From NCBI RefSeq assembly GCF_003944835.1, contig NZ_RWIV01000001.1:814001-878000 (forward strand): DNA of 64,000 nt, written 5' to 3'. Position 1 is the stretch's first letter, and each line of letters begins with the position of its first letter. Of the stretch, positions 52,639-60,572 are shown piece after piece. The notes beneath the pieces were generated by a model. That model worked only from the letters and a program-made list of their open reading frames with translations. It searched no databases and was not told the DNA's origin. The translations under genes and the position numbers were made by a program. Source of the DNA: Bacillus sp. HMF5848 (GTDB taxonomy: Bacteria; Bacillota; Bacilli; Bacillales; HMF5848).

Positions 52639-52736
52639 ATGATTAATCGGTTGGTGTAACAAATTAGACAAATTTAGTTAACAAAATTGTAAGGTAACGA
52701 GATGTGTGAACATTGGTATTTCAATTCATTAACATG

Positions 52737-52828
52737 TTATCAACAAACTTATGCACAGTTTTTGTATATATAAACCTAGTTACATTAAGCCATATCAATA
52801 TTTTTTTGTTTTATCCACATTTTCCACA
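52737..52828 (+). promoter_or_regulatory. Cluster of DnaA-box-like sequences
   Basis: TTATGCACA (52749-52757) and TTATCCACA (52811-52819) match the DnaA consensus TTATNCACA exactly. TTATCAACA (52737) and TTTTCCACA (52820) each differ at one position. All point the same way. A further TTATTCACA at 52882 is part of a Rex-type site. Confidence 0.4.
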
Positions 52829-52873
52829 ACAATTCAATTCTTAAAATAATCGTAGTGTGTAATGGTGACAGAT

Positions 52874-52891
52874 ATGTGAAATTATTCACAA
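52874..52891. promoter_or_regulatory. Rex-type operator 1
   Basis: ATGTGAA-ATTA-TTCACAA matches the Rex consensus TTGTGAA-N4-TTCACAA at 13 of 14 fixed positions. Rex is the NADH-sensing repressor of fermentation and respiration genes in Gram-positive bacteria. Confidence 0.7.
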
Positions 52892-52939
52892 ATATATTGA
52901 AATAAGAGTGAAATGAGTATAAGATTAAGACATGAAAGT

Positions 52940-52957
52940 TAGTGAATTATTTCACAA
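52940..52957. promoter_or_regulatory. Rex-type operator 2
   Basis: TAGTGAA-TTAT-TTCACAA matches the Rex consensus at 13 of 14 fixed positions. Its centre lies 66 bases from that of site 1, about six helical turns, so both could be bound on the same DNA face. Confidence 0.7.
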
Positions 52958-53039
52958 ACAGAACAAAGTTTAATCTATTATACTTTTATAATTTTAGTTA
53001 TGAAGTGATTCGCAATTAAAAATAAAGGAGTGTCATCAG

Positions 53040-53528
53040 ATGAAAAAAGTACTACAAGGTCCTATTGCAGCGGGTATTTGGACAGTGTTGCGAATTTGGT
53101 TAGGTATTCAGTGGCTCCAAGCTGGTATTAATAAAATAGGTGGATTTGACGCAAGTGGTTATTTAAAAGGCGCGATTAGTAAGGCAACTGGTGATCATCC
53201 AGCAGTGCAAGGCTGGTATGCATCGTTCCTAGAAGGATTTGCTCTGCCGAATGTTGGATTGTTTAATGTGTTAATTCCTTGGGGTGAAGTACTAGTTGGT
53301 ATTGGACTTATTTTAGGAGCAGCGACAATCCCTGCGTTGCTAGCGGGTGCATTCATGAATCTGAATTTCTTACTAGCAGGAACAACTAGCACAAACCCAA
53401 TTTTATATACTGCTGCAGTAATTTTATTGTTTGCTGGTACGGCAAGCTACTATTATGGTGTAGATAGATTCGCCGTTCCATACATCAAGAAAGCAATATT
53501 CAAACAAGAACAAAAAGTTACAGTATAG
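53040..53528 (+). CDS. DoxX family membrane protein
   Basis: A 162-residue membrane protein with about four helices, typical of the DoxX family (GIWTVLRIWLGIQWLQAGIN, then NVLIPWGEVLVGIGLILGA, and AGAFMNLNFLLAGT). DoxX proteins are membrane components linked in various organisms to terminal oxidases, thiosulfate oxidation or redox stress complexes; none of these partners is in the window. AAAGGAG precedes the ATG. Two Rex-type operators upstream suggest that expression follows the NADH/NAD+ balance. A terminator follows at 53566. Confidence 0.85.
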   Translation: MKKVLQGPIAAGIWTVLRIWLGIQWLQAGINKIGGFDASGYLKGAISKATGDHPAVQGWYASFLEGFALPNVGLFNVLIPWGEVLVGIGLILGAATIPALLAGAFMNLNFLLAGTTSTNPILYTAAVILLFAGTASYYYGVDRFAVPYIKKAIFKQEQKVTV

Positions 53529-53565
53529 TGTACATTGCTTACCTCCCCTTTTAAGCATAAAAATA

Positions 53566-53593
53566 GGACTGACTTAGGAGTCAGTCCTTTTCC
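53566..53593 (+). terminator. Terminator after the DoxX gene
   Basis: AGGACTGACT at 53566-53575 pairs perfectly with AGTCAGTCCT at 53579-53588, followed by TTTT. Confidence 0.87.
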
Positions 53594-53643
53594 GTACATG
53601 GTGTAGTGGAAATACTATCTCATGTTACACGTTTGTGCTATTG

Positions 53644-53832
53644 TTACCTTAATCGTTTATGCGCTCTTTCGTCTGCTTGTCTTGAGCGCTCTAATGCCTC
53701 AAAGTCATCCTCGTCTGCAAGTTCACGAGAAAACTCGACATCTCGACCATCAGTTTTTAACTCTTTCGGTGTTTGTGGCAATGTTACAGAGTTTTTATCA
53801 CGATTCTTACGATGTTTATGTCCTCGACCCAT
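53644..53832 (-). CDS. yfhD: YfhD family protein
   Basis: A 62-residue hydrophilic small protein. The start MGRGHKHRKNRDKN and the acidic middle VEFSRELADEDDFEAL match B. subtilis YfhD. CGGAGGG precedes the ATG. In B. subtilis it lies next to yfhE and yfhF as it does here. Role unknown. Two plus-strand frames across the same bases are shadows. Confidence 0.88.
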   Translation of the reverse strand: MGRGHKHRKNRDKNSVTLPQTPKELKTDGRDVEFSRELADEDDFEALERSRQADERAHKRLR

Positions 53833-53948
53833 GATGAAGCCCTCCGATAACCATAAATTGAAGTCTTATCGACTTCAATAACTAGTTTGGCTTATCCTGA
53901 CGAAACAATGATAGGAAAGTTTCGGTTATTTAAGAGAAGTTCGAGAAA

Positions 53949-54083
53949 TTAAGAACGAGGATTACGTCCTTTGTAGCCAGCAGCCTGATCAGCCATCTTA
54001 AACTCATGTTGATATGTAACCTCTTGCATGCTAGATAAATTACTTTTCGTTGGTTTTTGTCTAAGTCTTTTCTCTTTTGCCAT
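53949..54083 (-). CDS. yfhE: YfhE family protein
   Basis: A 44-residue protein: MAKEKRLRQKPTKSNLSSMQ, then EVTYQHEFKMADQAAGYKGR. The end 'EFKxADxAxGYxGR' is the YfhE hallmark. AAAGGAGGAT precedes the ATG. It lies just upstream of yfhD on the same strand, the B. subtilis order. Function unknown. Confidence 0.85.
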   Translation of the reverse strand: MAKEKRLRQKPTKSNLSSMQEVTYQHEFKMADQAAGYKGRNPRS

Positions 54084-54134
54084 AATGAAAATCCTCCTTT
54101 ACCACATTTGTTACCAGTATTTACTAACATGGTC

Positions 54135-54180
54135 AAAATTATTACAGACTTACAATAAAAATTATTACAGACTTACAATA
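54135..54180. repeat. Two tandem 23-base repeats
   Basis: AAAATTATTACAGACTTACA plus ATA occurs twice in tandem with a 23-base period (starting at 54135 and 54158). It is probably a local duplication between yfhE and the terminator. Confidence 0.75.
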
Positions 54181-54212
54181 AAAAAATCGGACTTGAAAAA
54201 GTCCGATTTTTT
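54181..54212. terminator. Terminator of the minus-strand acetyltransferase gene
   Basis: AAAAAATCGGACTT at 54181-54194 pairs perfectly with AAGTCCGATTTTTT at 54199-54212. It ends two bases into the stop region of the minus-strand gene. Confidence 0.85.
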
Positions 54213-54765
54213 ACGCTTGTAGTAATTGTTCTTGTTCGTCGGTCGTTTGACGCATTGTATACAACGTATAGCTATCTTTAGCTATTTCATACAAATTGTA
54301 GATGTCTTGACCATTGTTAATTTCATGCAATAATGCTTTACGTGTCTCATTAGCAAATGTTACATAAGGTAATTTTTCAGCTGCTTTTTGAGAACGACCA
54401 TTCACTTTGCGTATGCGCATATATATCGTTTCAATGGTTAATTCGTAGAATAATTCATCAAAAAAAGCATCTTTAGCTTGTTGATTGTACCCTTTGCCAT
54501 GATAAGGCTTGCCAAGCCATGTTCCTAAAAATCCCGCACCGTCTTGTACATCGAATAAATTAATAGTGCCTATAGGATCGCCCCATTCATCACAAATGGT
54601 TCTCGAAATAATTTCACCGCGTTCTTCGGCTTCGATTGTTTGCTTTGTAATAAATAAAAACTCTTCATATGAAGAAGCTTTTTGTCTAACAAATGGATAA
54701 ACATCAGGATGCATCATTAGCTCATAAAGTGCATGACAATCCTGTAATGATCGCTTTTTTAACAT
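54211..54765 (-). CDS. GNAT acetyltransferase, RimJ/RimL-like
   Basis: A 184-residue N-acetyltransferase. It begins MLKKRSLQDCHALYELM, and the acetyl-CoA-binding region reads TWLGKPYHGKGYNQQAKDAF, followed by the C-terminal strand pair. The ATG at 54765 follows AGGGGG; the frame runs 15 codons further upstream through the leader hairpins, which is unlikely to be translated. The leader contains a tRNA-like element and hairpins that include the ribosome binding site. The acceptor substrate is not known. Confidence 0.83.
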   Translation of the reverse strand: MLKKRSLQDCHALYELMMHPDVYPFVRQKASSYEEFLFITKQTIEAEERGEIISRTICDEWGDPIGTINLFDVQDGAGFLGTWLGKPYHGKGYNQQAKDAFFDELFYELTIETIYMRIRKVNGRSQKAAEKLPYVTFANETRKALLHEINNGQDIYNLYEIAKDSYTLYTMRQTTDEQEQLLQA

Positions 54766-54838
54766 AAAAAAACCCCCTGTAAAGAGGGTGGTTTTGAGCA
54801 CAAAGCACACACTAAGTGCTTCTGTGGGTCACCCTCGA
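54766..54838 (-). promoter_or_regulatory. Leader hairpins of the acetyltransferase gene
   Basis: On the minus strand, GAGGGTG (from 54837) can pair with CACCCTC, enclosing an inner stem AAGCAC / GTGCTT. The same CCCT can instead pair with AGGG of the ribosome binding site AGGGGG, which is followed by seven T residues and the ATG. The two pairings exclude each other, as in an attenuator or a ribosome-binding-site switch. This reading is structural inference only. Confidence 0.4.
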
Positions 54839-54863
54839 AATTTTTTGAAATTGCCTTAAAAAA

Positions 54864-54931
54864 TTTCGGGGATGGGAATCGAACCCACTAGAACCAGCTG
54901 TTGCTGGTGGCGCACCAATTGCCTTCCCGTA
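54864..54931 (-). ncRNA. tRNA-like element, probable pseudo-tRNA
   Basis: On the minus strand the order of arms is that of a tRNA. A D-arm-like GGC-AATTGGTGC-GCC comes first, then an anticodon-like stem ACCAG/CTGGT with only six loop bases (CAACAG), TCTA as variable region, and a near-perfect T-arm GTGGG-TTCGATT-CCCAT. The 3' side CCCCGAA pairs only partly with TACGGGA at the 5' side (five of seven). The short anticodon loop and poor acceptor stem argue against normal decoding. A hairpin with 11-base arms (CGAAATTTTTT / AAAAAATTTCG, 54836-54868) follows directly. Confidence 0.55.
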
Positions 54932-55042
54932 TATCATCAAACAACAATGTATAGTTTCATATGAAAAACACAACATTCGTATCATAATCGATTTTCACGT
55001 AAAAAGAAATACTTTTTTTATTAATTTTATATGGAAAAATTA

Positions 55043-56164
55043 TCACTTACTTTTGTATATAAATTCACCATGAATCATAGTCATGTCAGGCTTTGCCATG
55101 TAGTGGAAGGGATGATGATTCCATACAACAATATCAGCGTCTTTTCCAACTTCTAAACTACCTACTGCATGATCGACTCCTAAATTTCTAGCAGGCAAAA
55201 TGGTGATACCTTCAAGTGCTTTCTGTTCATCCAGACCTTCTCTAACAGCAAGGGCAGCACAAAGGTTTAAGTATTGTATAGGAGTGTAGGGATGGTCCGT
55301 TGTTATAGATACTTCAATACCGTGTTTCGTTAAGATGTCATACGTGCTCCATGTTTTGTTACGAAGCTCTACTTTCGAACGGCGTGTAAAGGTTGGCCCT
55401 ACACTAACTTTTAGTCCGCGCCCTGCTAGCTCGTCAGCAATTAGGTGACCGTCCGTACAGTGTTCAATTCGTAAATCTAAATTGAATTCATCGGCAAATC
55501 GAACAGCAGATATTATATCATCAGAACGATGTGCATGAATCCGAACAGGTATTTCACGCTTTAAAGCTTTTACGATCGGTGCAATTCTTAAATATTCTGG
55601 GTTATCATGGTTTTTAGCACGATAAAATTCTTCTCGTAGCATTCCCATAATTCCCATTCTAGTAATGGAGTCTTTGTTTCCAGCACTGTGAATTCTCTTC
55701 GGGTTCTCACCGAGAGCAATTTTTAAACCAGCAGTTTCACGTAAAAGCATTTTTGAAATGTTTTTACCATGTGTTTTAATAACAGAGGTTGTGCCACCAA
55801 TAACATTAGCACTACCAGGCATAATATGGGCAGTTGTAATACCGTATCGAATTGCATCCTGAAACGCAGGATCAAGTGGGTGAGCACTATCAAAAGCCCG
55901 AATGTGTGGTGTTAAAGGCTCTATCGTTTCATTTGCATCATTCCCAGCCCAGCCTGTGCCTTCATCGTACAAGCCAAGATGTGTATGCACGTCGATGAAG
56001 CCAGGGAATATATATTTATGCGTGCAATCCACAATGGTGTCGGCTTTTGTGGGATCAATATTACCTATTTCGGCAATCTTTCCGTTGATGACTAATATGT
56101 CTGCTTGTTCAAGTGGCACTGATGTAATTGGATGAATTTTACCATTTTTAAAAAGTACACGCAT
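55043..56164 (-). CDS. Metal-dependent amidohydrolase
   Basis: A 373-residue hydrolase of the amidohydrolase superfamily, similar in layout to imidazolonepropionase-like members. The N-terminal metal motif is FPGFIDVHTHLG (His60, His62), further ligands lie in RIHAHRSDD and RIEHCTDGH, and the catalytic Asp in SITTDHPY. The C-terminal region SLEVGKDADIVVWNHHPFH is the usual beta-sandwich signature. It ends 112 bases before the tRNA-like element on the same strand, and lies downstream of yfhF (38-base gap). Substrate unknown. Confidence 0.88.
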   Translation of the reverse strand: MRVLFKNGKIHPITSVPLEQADILVINGKIAEIGNIDPTKADTIVDCTHKYIFPGFIDVHTHLGLYDEGTGWAGNDANETIEPLTPHIRAFDSAHPLDPAFQDAIRYGITTAHIMPGSANVIGGTTSVIKTHGKNISKMLLRETAGLKIALGENPKRIHSAGNKDSITRMGIMGMLREEFYRAKNHDNPEYLRIAPIVKALKREIPVRIHAHRSDDIISAVRFADEFNLDLRIEHCTDGHLIADELAGRGLKVSVGPTFTRRSKVELRNKTWSTYDILTKHGIEVSITTDHPYTPIQYLNLCAALAVREGLDEQKALEGITILPARNLGVDHAVGSLEVGKDADIVVWNHHPFHYMAKPDMTMIHGEFIYKSK

Positions 56165-56201
56165 GTGTGAATTCCTCTCTTACTAAAAAATAAAAGCATT
56201 A

Positions 56202-57104
56202 TTATGATTTTAATATGTCATGGAGTGCTTCATCAAGTATTGGAAATGAAAAAACAAATCCATTTTTTTGTAATTTATCTGGTAAAACATATTGACCTTC
56301 CAAAACTAACACGCTCATTTCACCAAGTAAAGTTTTTAATGCGAAGCTTGGGACAGGTAACCAATGTGGTCGATGTAGAACAGCAGCAATCGTTTTTCCA
56401 AACTCCTTCATTGTTTTGGGAGTAGGAGCTGTGACATTAACAGGTCCTGAGAGTGGGTGGTCAATAGCAAAAACAATTGCTCTTGCTACATCGTCAATGT
56501 GAATCCACGATAACACTTGCTCTCCACTGCCTATTGTTCCACCAGCAAATAGCTTATATGGAAGCAACATCCTTGGTAATGCCCCCTCATCTTTGCCAAG
56601 AATAACCCCAAAGCGCATAAGAACAGTTCGAACGTTCAAATCGTTAGCTTGTAAAGCTGCATGTTCCCATTGCGAGACAGTTTGTGCGAGAAAATCGGAG
56701 CCTACATGATCTGAATTCTCTGTAAACTTTTCAGCACTTGTTGTACCATATATTCCAATAGCACTCGCGTTGATAAGGACCTTTGGTGGTTCAGGCATTG
56801 TTCGCATAATGCGAATAATTTCGTTCGTACTTTTTAAGCGACTGGACACGATACGACCTTTTTGTTCTTTAGTCCAACGCCCATCATTTAATGACTCTCC
56901 AGATAAATTGATCATTATATCAATGTTTTGTAATTCTTTTTCAGGTTGAAATTCATCTTTTAACCAACCAACATATGATACTCCAGACTGTGTGCTATTT
57001 CTTGGATGTCGAGTTAGAATAATTATTTCATGATTTTGTGCCAGTAAAAGCTGTGTAACAGCGTTGCCAACAAATCCTGTACCTCCGGCAATTGCTATCT
57101 TCAT
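56202..57104 (-). CDS. yfhF: TIGR01777-type NAD-dependent epimerase (YfhF)
   Basis: A 300-residue extended SDR-like protein often called SulA-related in older annotations. Cofactor motif AGGTGFVG at residues 6-13, NLSGESLNDGRWT, INASAIGIYG and VLSWIHIDDVARAI are all typical of the family, and a DUF1731-type C-terminal part (PVPSFALKTLLGEMSVLVLE) is present. GGAGGAG precedes the ATG. It diverges from recX as in B. subtilis. Biochemical role not established. Confidence 0.9.
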   Translation of the reverse strand: MKIAIAGGTGFVGNAVTQLLLAQNHEIIILTRHPRNSTQSGVSYVGWLKDEFQPEKELQNIDIMINLSGESLNDGRWTKEQKGRIVSSRLKSTNEIIRIMRTMPEPPKVLINASAIGIYGTTSAEKFTENSDHVGSDFLAQTVSQWEHAALQANDLNVRTVLMRFGVILGKDEGALPRMLLPYKLFAGGTIGSGEQVLSWIHIDDVARAIVFAIDHPLSGPVNVTAPTPKTMKEFGKTIAAVLHRPHWLPVPSFALKTLLGEMSVLVLEGQYVLPDKLQKNGFVFSFPILDEALHDILKS

Positions 57105-57163
57105 AGTAGTCTCCTCCTTTAAATATAAGATGATGTGTTAAAATAAATGATGGGGTGTTGAAA

Positions 57164-57964
57164 ATGGCTATCATTACGAAAATTACGACACAAAAACAAT
57201 CAAGTGAACGATTTATTATTTTTCTTGATAAGGGACAAGGTGAGGAATACGGGTTTAGTGTCGACCAAGACATATTAATTAAATATAACCTTCGAAAAGG
57301 GCTAGAAATTGATGAGCTTGACTTTACTCAAATACAATTAGAAGATGAGCAGAAAAAAGCTTACAACAAAGCGATAGCTTATTTGGCATATCGAATGCGA
57401 AGTGAACAGGAAATCGCTGAGTATTTAAGTAAACAGGACTTTGAAGCTACAATTTCAAAAGACGTCATTCACAAGTTAAAAGAATTTTCTTATTTGGATG
57501 ATAAGGAGTTTGCTTATGCCTATGTTCGAACTCACAAGGCAAGTGGTAAAGGACCTAAGCAAATAGAACGTGAATTAAAGCAAAAGGGCATAGCAGAGCA
57601 ATATATTATCTCTAGTTTACAAGAGTATCCAGAAATAGAGCAAATCGAAACTGCCAGAAAGCACGCGGAGAAGATTATCGGTAAAAGCAGTAGCCTTTCG
57701 AATAAACAGACGGAATTGAAGATTCAGCAAGCGCTTCAACGTAAAGGATTTACTTGGGATATTGTATCATCCGTACTAAATGATCTTTTGCAGGAAGATG
57801 AAAATGATGAGTGGCATGCGATAGTGAAGCAAGGGGATAAACTGAAGAATAAATACAGAAATTGTGATGGTTATGAATATCAACAGAAGATGAAGCAAGC
57901 GCTATATCGTAAAGGCTTCACAATCGATTTAATAGAACGATATCTACATAATAATGATGAGTAA
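57164..57964 (+). CDS. recX: Recombination regulator RecX
   Basis: A cytoplasmic protein that binds and modulates RecA filaments. The 266 residues are alpha-helical, with RecX-type three-helix repeats: AIAYLAYRMRSEQEIAEYL, then EFSYLDDKEFAYAYVRTH and GPKQIERELKQKGI, and a C-terminal ALYRKGFTIDLIERYL. This long form is typical of Bacillus. The ATG at 57164 lies 8 bases after TGGGGTG; the GTG at 57155 overlaps that site. Divergent from yfhF, upstream of the lactate permease. Confidence 0.92.
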   Translation: MAIITKITTQKQSSERFIIFLDKGQGEEYGFSVDQDILIKYNLRKGLEIDELDFTQIQLEDEQKKAYNKAIAYLAYRMRSEQEIAEYLSKQDFEATISKDVIHKLKEFSYLDDKEFAYAYVRTHKASGKGPKQIERELKQKGIAEQYIISSLQEYPEIEQIETARKHAEKIIGKSSSLSNKQTELKIQQALQRKGFTWDIVSSVLNDLLQEDENDEWHAIVKQGDKLKNKYRNCDGYEYQQKMKQALYRKGFTIDLIERYLHNNDE

Positions 57965-58021
57965 TAAATAACTTTTGTACAATGTCCATAAAATAAACTA
58001 AAAATATAGGAATGGTGATTT

Positions 58022-59683
58022 ATGAACATAGTAGAAATTCTAACAGCACTTAGTCCCGTATTAGCAGTCTTTATCTTCCTAATTATATTGAGACTACCTG
58101 CAACAACAGCAATGCCTATCAGCTTTGTCATAACAGCGTTTTTAGCATTTCTCGTTTGGAAGGTGCCTTTTATCCAAATTGCTGCTTCGACATTAGAAGG
58201 AATTATCGTTGCAGTTTCGATATTGTGGATTGTGTTTGGAGCTATTTTGCTTTTAAATACTTTAAAGTATAGTGGCGCGATCGAATCTATCCGCCAAGGT
58301 TTTATCAATATTTCTGCTGACCGACGCGTGCAAATAATAATTATTGCTTGGTTATTCGGTAGTTTTATTGAAGGAGCCGCGGGCTTTGGCACACCACCTG
58401 CAATTAATGCACCATTATTAGCCGCGCTAGGGTTTCCGCCACTAGCGGCTGTATCATTAGCTTTAATCGCTGATAGTAGTGCAGTTTCGTTTGGGGCAGT
58501 TGGAACGCCAATCATTGTTGGAGTTGATCAAGGATTACGTTCTGGTGCCGATGTAGCTACGAATGTTACGGCTGTTTTAGGAGAAACACCTTTATATGAT
58601 TTTGTTAGGTCGGTGACAAATACGACAGTTACTATTGATTTATTTGTTGGTACTTTTATGCCATTTATTGTTGTTTTATTACTAACTAGACTTTTTGGAA
58701 AAAACAAATCATGGCGTGAAGGGCTAGAAATGTGGAAATTTGCATTATTTGCTGGTCTGGCGTTCACAGTCCCTGCTTTTGCTGTTGCTACGTTGTTGGG
58801 ACCAGAATTCCCTTCAATGATTGGTGGATTAGTAGGGTTGGCTGTTGTTATTCCTGCTGTCAAAAAGGGATTTTTGCTCCCGAAAGGAGAGGCGTGGGAT
58901 GACTTTCCAAAAGATCAACTACAGCAAGAGGAACAACCTATACAAATAAAAGCTAAAGCAAATATGTCATTAGCATTAGCGTGGATTCCATATATGCTAG
59001 TGGCATTATTGTTGGTGTTATCGAGACTAGAGTTTTTACCTTTTAAAGCTTGGCTTCGTTCGGTTAAGATAGGACAACGTGATATTTTCGGTACCGAAAT
59101 TAGCTCTTTTTTCGAACCCTTCTACTTACCAGGTACTATATTTGTTGTAGTAGTTCTTATGACGATTTTTATACACAAAATGAAAAAAGAACAATGGGCG
59201 GCTGCTTTTAGTGACTCGGCTAAAACAATGGTCGGGACAGCGATAGCTCTTTGTACTGCAGTTCCTATGGTGCGTATTTTCATCAACTCAAGTATTAACG
59301 GCGCCAACCTTTCAAGTATGCCTCTTGAATTAGCTGAACTTGTATCACAGGCTGTTGGGAATGGCTGGCCAATTGTTGCACCTTTTATTGGTGCGCTTGG
59401 ATCATTCATATCTGGGAGTGCTACGTTTAGTAATATGATGTTCTCGTTATTCCAATTTTCCGTAGCAACTCAAATTCAGGCGAGTGAACAAGTTGTATTA
59501 GCTCTACAGGTCATGGGTGCTAACGCAGGTAATATGATTTGTGTAGTCAATGTTGTTGCTGCTGCATCTGTCACTGGTATGTTAGGAAAGGAAGGAAGTA
59601 TCATACGCATTACACTTATACCAATGCTTTTTTATGCTCTTTTAGCTGGTATAATTGGTTTTTTTGCGATATTGTATATGTAA
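58022..59683 (+). CDS. lctP: L-lactate permease (LctP family)
   Basis: A 553-residue membrane symporter for lactate (and often glycolate) with protons. About thirteen helices; diagnostic stretches are [34 protein letters not shown]-like residues ([12 protein letters not shown]), and [15 protein letters not shown] near the C-terminus with [20 protein letters not shown] ribosome binding site AGGAATGGTG precedes the ATG. It sits between recX and yfhH, a place where B. subtilis has a different gene, so it is probably an insertion in this lineage. Confidence 0.93.
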   Translation: MNIVEILTALSPVLAVFIFLIILRLPATTAMPISFVITAFLAFLVWKVPFIQIAASTLEGIIVAVSILWIVFGAILLLNTLKYSGAIESIRQGFINISADRRVQIIIIAWLFGSFIEGAAGFGTPPAINAPLLAALGFPPLAAVSLALIADSSAVSFGAVGTPIIVGVDQGLRSGADVATNVTAVLGETPLYDFVRSVTNTTVTIDLFVGTFMPFIVVLLLTRLFGKNKSWREGLEMWKFALFAGLAFTVPAFAVATLLGPEFPSMIGGLVGLAVVIPAVKKGFLLPKGEAWDDFPKDQLQQEEQPIQIKAKANMSLALAWIPYMLVALLLVLSRLEFLPFKAWLRSVKIGQRDIFGTEISSFFEPFYLPGTIFVVVVLMTIFIHKMKKEQWAAAFSDSAKTMVGTAIALCTAVPMVRIFINSSINGANLSSMPLELAELVSQAVGNGWPIVAPFIGALGSFISGSATFSNMMFSLFQFSVATQIQASEQVVLALQVMGANAGNMICVVNVVAAASVTGMLGKEGSIIRITLIPMLFYALLAGIIGFFAILYM

Positions 59684-59702
59684 AAAGTAGAGGAGAAGGG
59701 GA

Positions 59703-60020
59703 ATGGAGAAGCGTTATTCACAAATGACACGATATGAGTTGCAGCAGGAAATCGGAGCACTTAAAGAAAAGGCAATGAAGGCCGAGCAACATGGTATGGT
59801 AAATGAAGTAGCTGTATTAGAACGAAAAATGTCTATGGCTAAGGCATATTTATTAAATCCAGATGACTTCCCCTCTGGTGAAGCGTATATTATTGATGGG
59901 GGAGAAGGAGAGTTATTTCAAGTTGAATATTTAAATGGAATCTTTGCCTGGGGTTATCGAACACACACTCCTAATAAAGAAGAAGCGTTACCGTTATCTA
60001 TGCTTATTAAGAAACAATAG
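59703..60020 (+). CDS. yfhH: YfhH family protein (DUF1811)
   Basis: A 105-residue protein closely matching B. subtilis YfhH: MEKRYSQMTRYEL at the start, ERKMSMAKAYLLNPDDF in the middle and YLNGIFAWGYR near the end. It has an N-terminal helical hairpin and a small beta domain. GAGAAGGGG precedes the ATG. Function unknown. It starts 19 bases after lctP, so it may be co-transcribed. Confidence 0.92.
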   Translation: MEKRYSQMTRYELQQEIGALKEKAMKAEQHGMVNEVAVLERKMSMAKAYLLNPDDFPSGEAYIIDGGEGELFQVEYLNGIFAWGYRTHTPNKEEALPLSMLIKKQ

Positions 60021-60039
60021 CCTGTCAAATAAATTAAAA

Positions 60040-60068
60040 AGTCACCAGAGAGAAATTCTCTGGTGACT
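60040..60068. terminator. Hairpin between yfhH and the small minus-strand genes
   Basis: AGTCACCAGAGA at 60040-60051 pairs perfectly with TCTCTGGTGACT at 60057-60068. No T-run follows on the plus strand; T residues exist on the minus-strand side (AATTTATTTG after the stem). Confidence 0.6.
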
Positions 60069-60112
60069 GGACGCTGTGGGATAGCAGCAATATTTTTTAA
60101 GGTCTTTTTTAT

Positions 60113-60271
60113 CTAGGAGCGTTTACGTGTTTGATTTTCGAGAATAATCAAATTTTGCGTTTGCTGCGTTTCGCCGTTTACTTGAGCGTTTGCATGCTTG
60201 CGACTCGCCCAAGGTTGGTTAAATGGATTTGAATACAATTGGTCATAGAATTTTTTATGCTTGTTATTCAA
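60113..60271 (-). CDS. YpzG-like small protein
   Basis: A 52-residue protein, too short for many gene callers. It reads MNNKHKKFYDQLYSNPFNQP, then WASRKHANAQVNGETQQT, and ends with QTRKRS. The 'PFNxxxxxxKHAxxQVNGETQQT' pattern is that of the YpzG-like family of Bacillus. TTG start, eight bases after AGGAGGGG. It is followed on the same strand by nothing obvious and preceded by sspK. Possibly a sporulation-associated protein, judging only from its neighbour. Confidence 0.75.
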   Translation of the reverse strand: MNNKHKKFYDQLYSNPFNQPWASRKHANAQVNGETQQTQNLIILENQTRKRS

Positions 60272-60299
60272 AGTGAACCCCTCCTAAAAAGTAAAAACC

Positions 60300-60476
60300 T
60301 TAAAGTAATGGGTAATCTTCATCCTGGCGTTGACCGGATGCCCGCATGCGTTCCTGTGGATGAGTATTTATTGTACCATCAGCGCGTTTGGATGCATACT
60401 CGGCTTTTGCGCGTGGCTCTCCTTCAAGCTTGTGGTTATTTAAATTAGGGAAGCCCTGTTTTTTATTTCTCAACAT
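60300..60476 (-). CDS. sspK: Small acid-soluble spore protein K
   Basis: A 58-residue minor SASP found in the spore core. It reads [20 protein letters not shown], then [18 protein letters not shown], then [12 protein letters not shown]. The '[29 protein letters not shown]' pattern is diagnostic of SspK. AAAGGAGGG precedes the ATG. In Bacillus it is transcribed in the forespore; no forespore promoter could be assigned with confidence here. Confidence 0.92.
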   Translation of the reverse strand: MLRNKKQGFPNLNNHKLEGEPRAKAEYASKRADGTINTHPQERMRASGQRQDEDYPLL

Positions 60477-60572
60477 CAAGCCCTCCTTTAAGTGCGGTTT
60501 TGTTTATCGCACTATCTGTAGGTTGTGTAAAATGAGGTCAAATTATAATTCCAACATTAGGAGATGGTACCC

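Larger units (their letters stand above)
52639..53039 (+). other. AT-rich regulatory region before the DoxX gene
   Basis: No gene is present. The region contains DnaA-box-like sites (52737-52828) and two Rex-type operators (52874 and 52940). TATAAT at 52987-52992 could be a -10 without a clear -35. The AT-rich character is strong throughout. Confidence 0.55.

Noticed and set aside
52882-52890. TTATTCACA as an independent DnaA box
   Set aside because: It is one half of a much better Rex-type palindrome, so it should not be counted as separate evidence.
53606-53881. Two plus-strand frames across yfhD
   Set aside because: Shadows of yfhD, which has the family sequence and a good ribosome binding site on the minus strand.
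53930-54136. 68-codon minus-strand frame
   Set aside because: It overlaps yfhE in another register; yfhE has the recognisable family pattern.
54864-54931. A functional tRNA gene
   Set aside because: The anticodon loop has six bases and the acceptor stem pairs poorly, so I call it tRNA-like instead of a working tRNA.
57880-58515. 211-codon minus-strand frame
   Set aside because: It is antisense to lctP and the end of recX, with low-complexity composition and no ribosome binding site.
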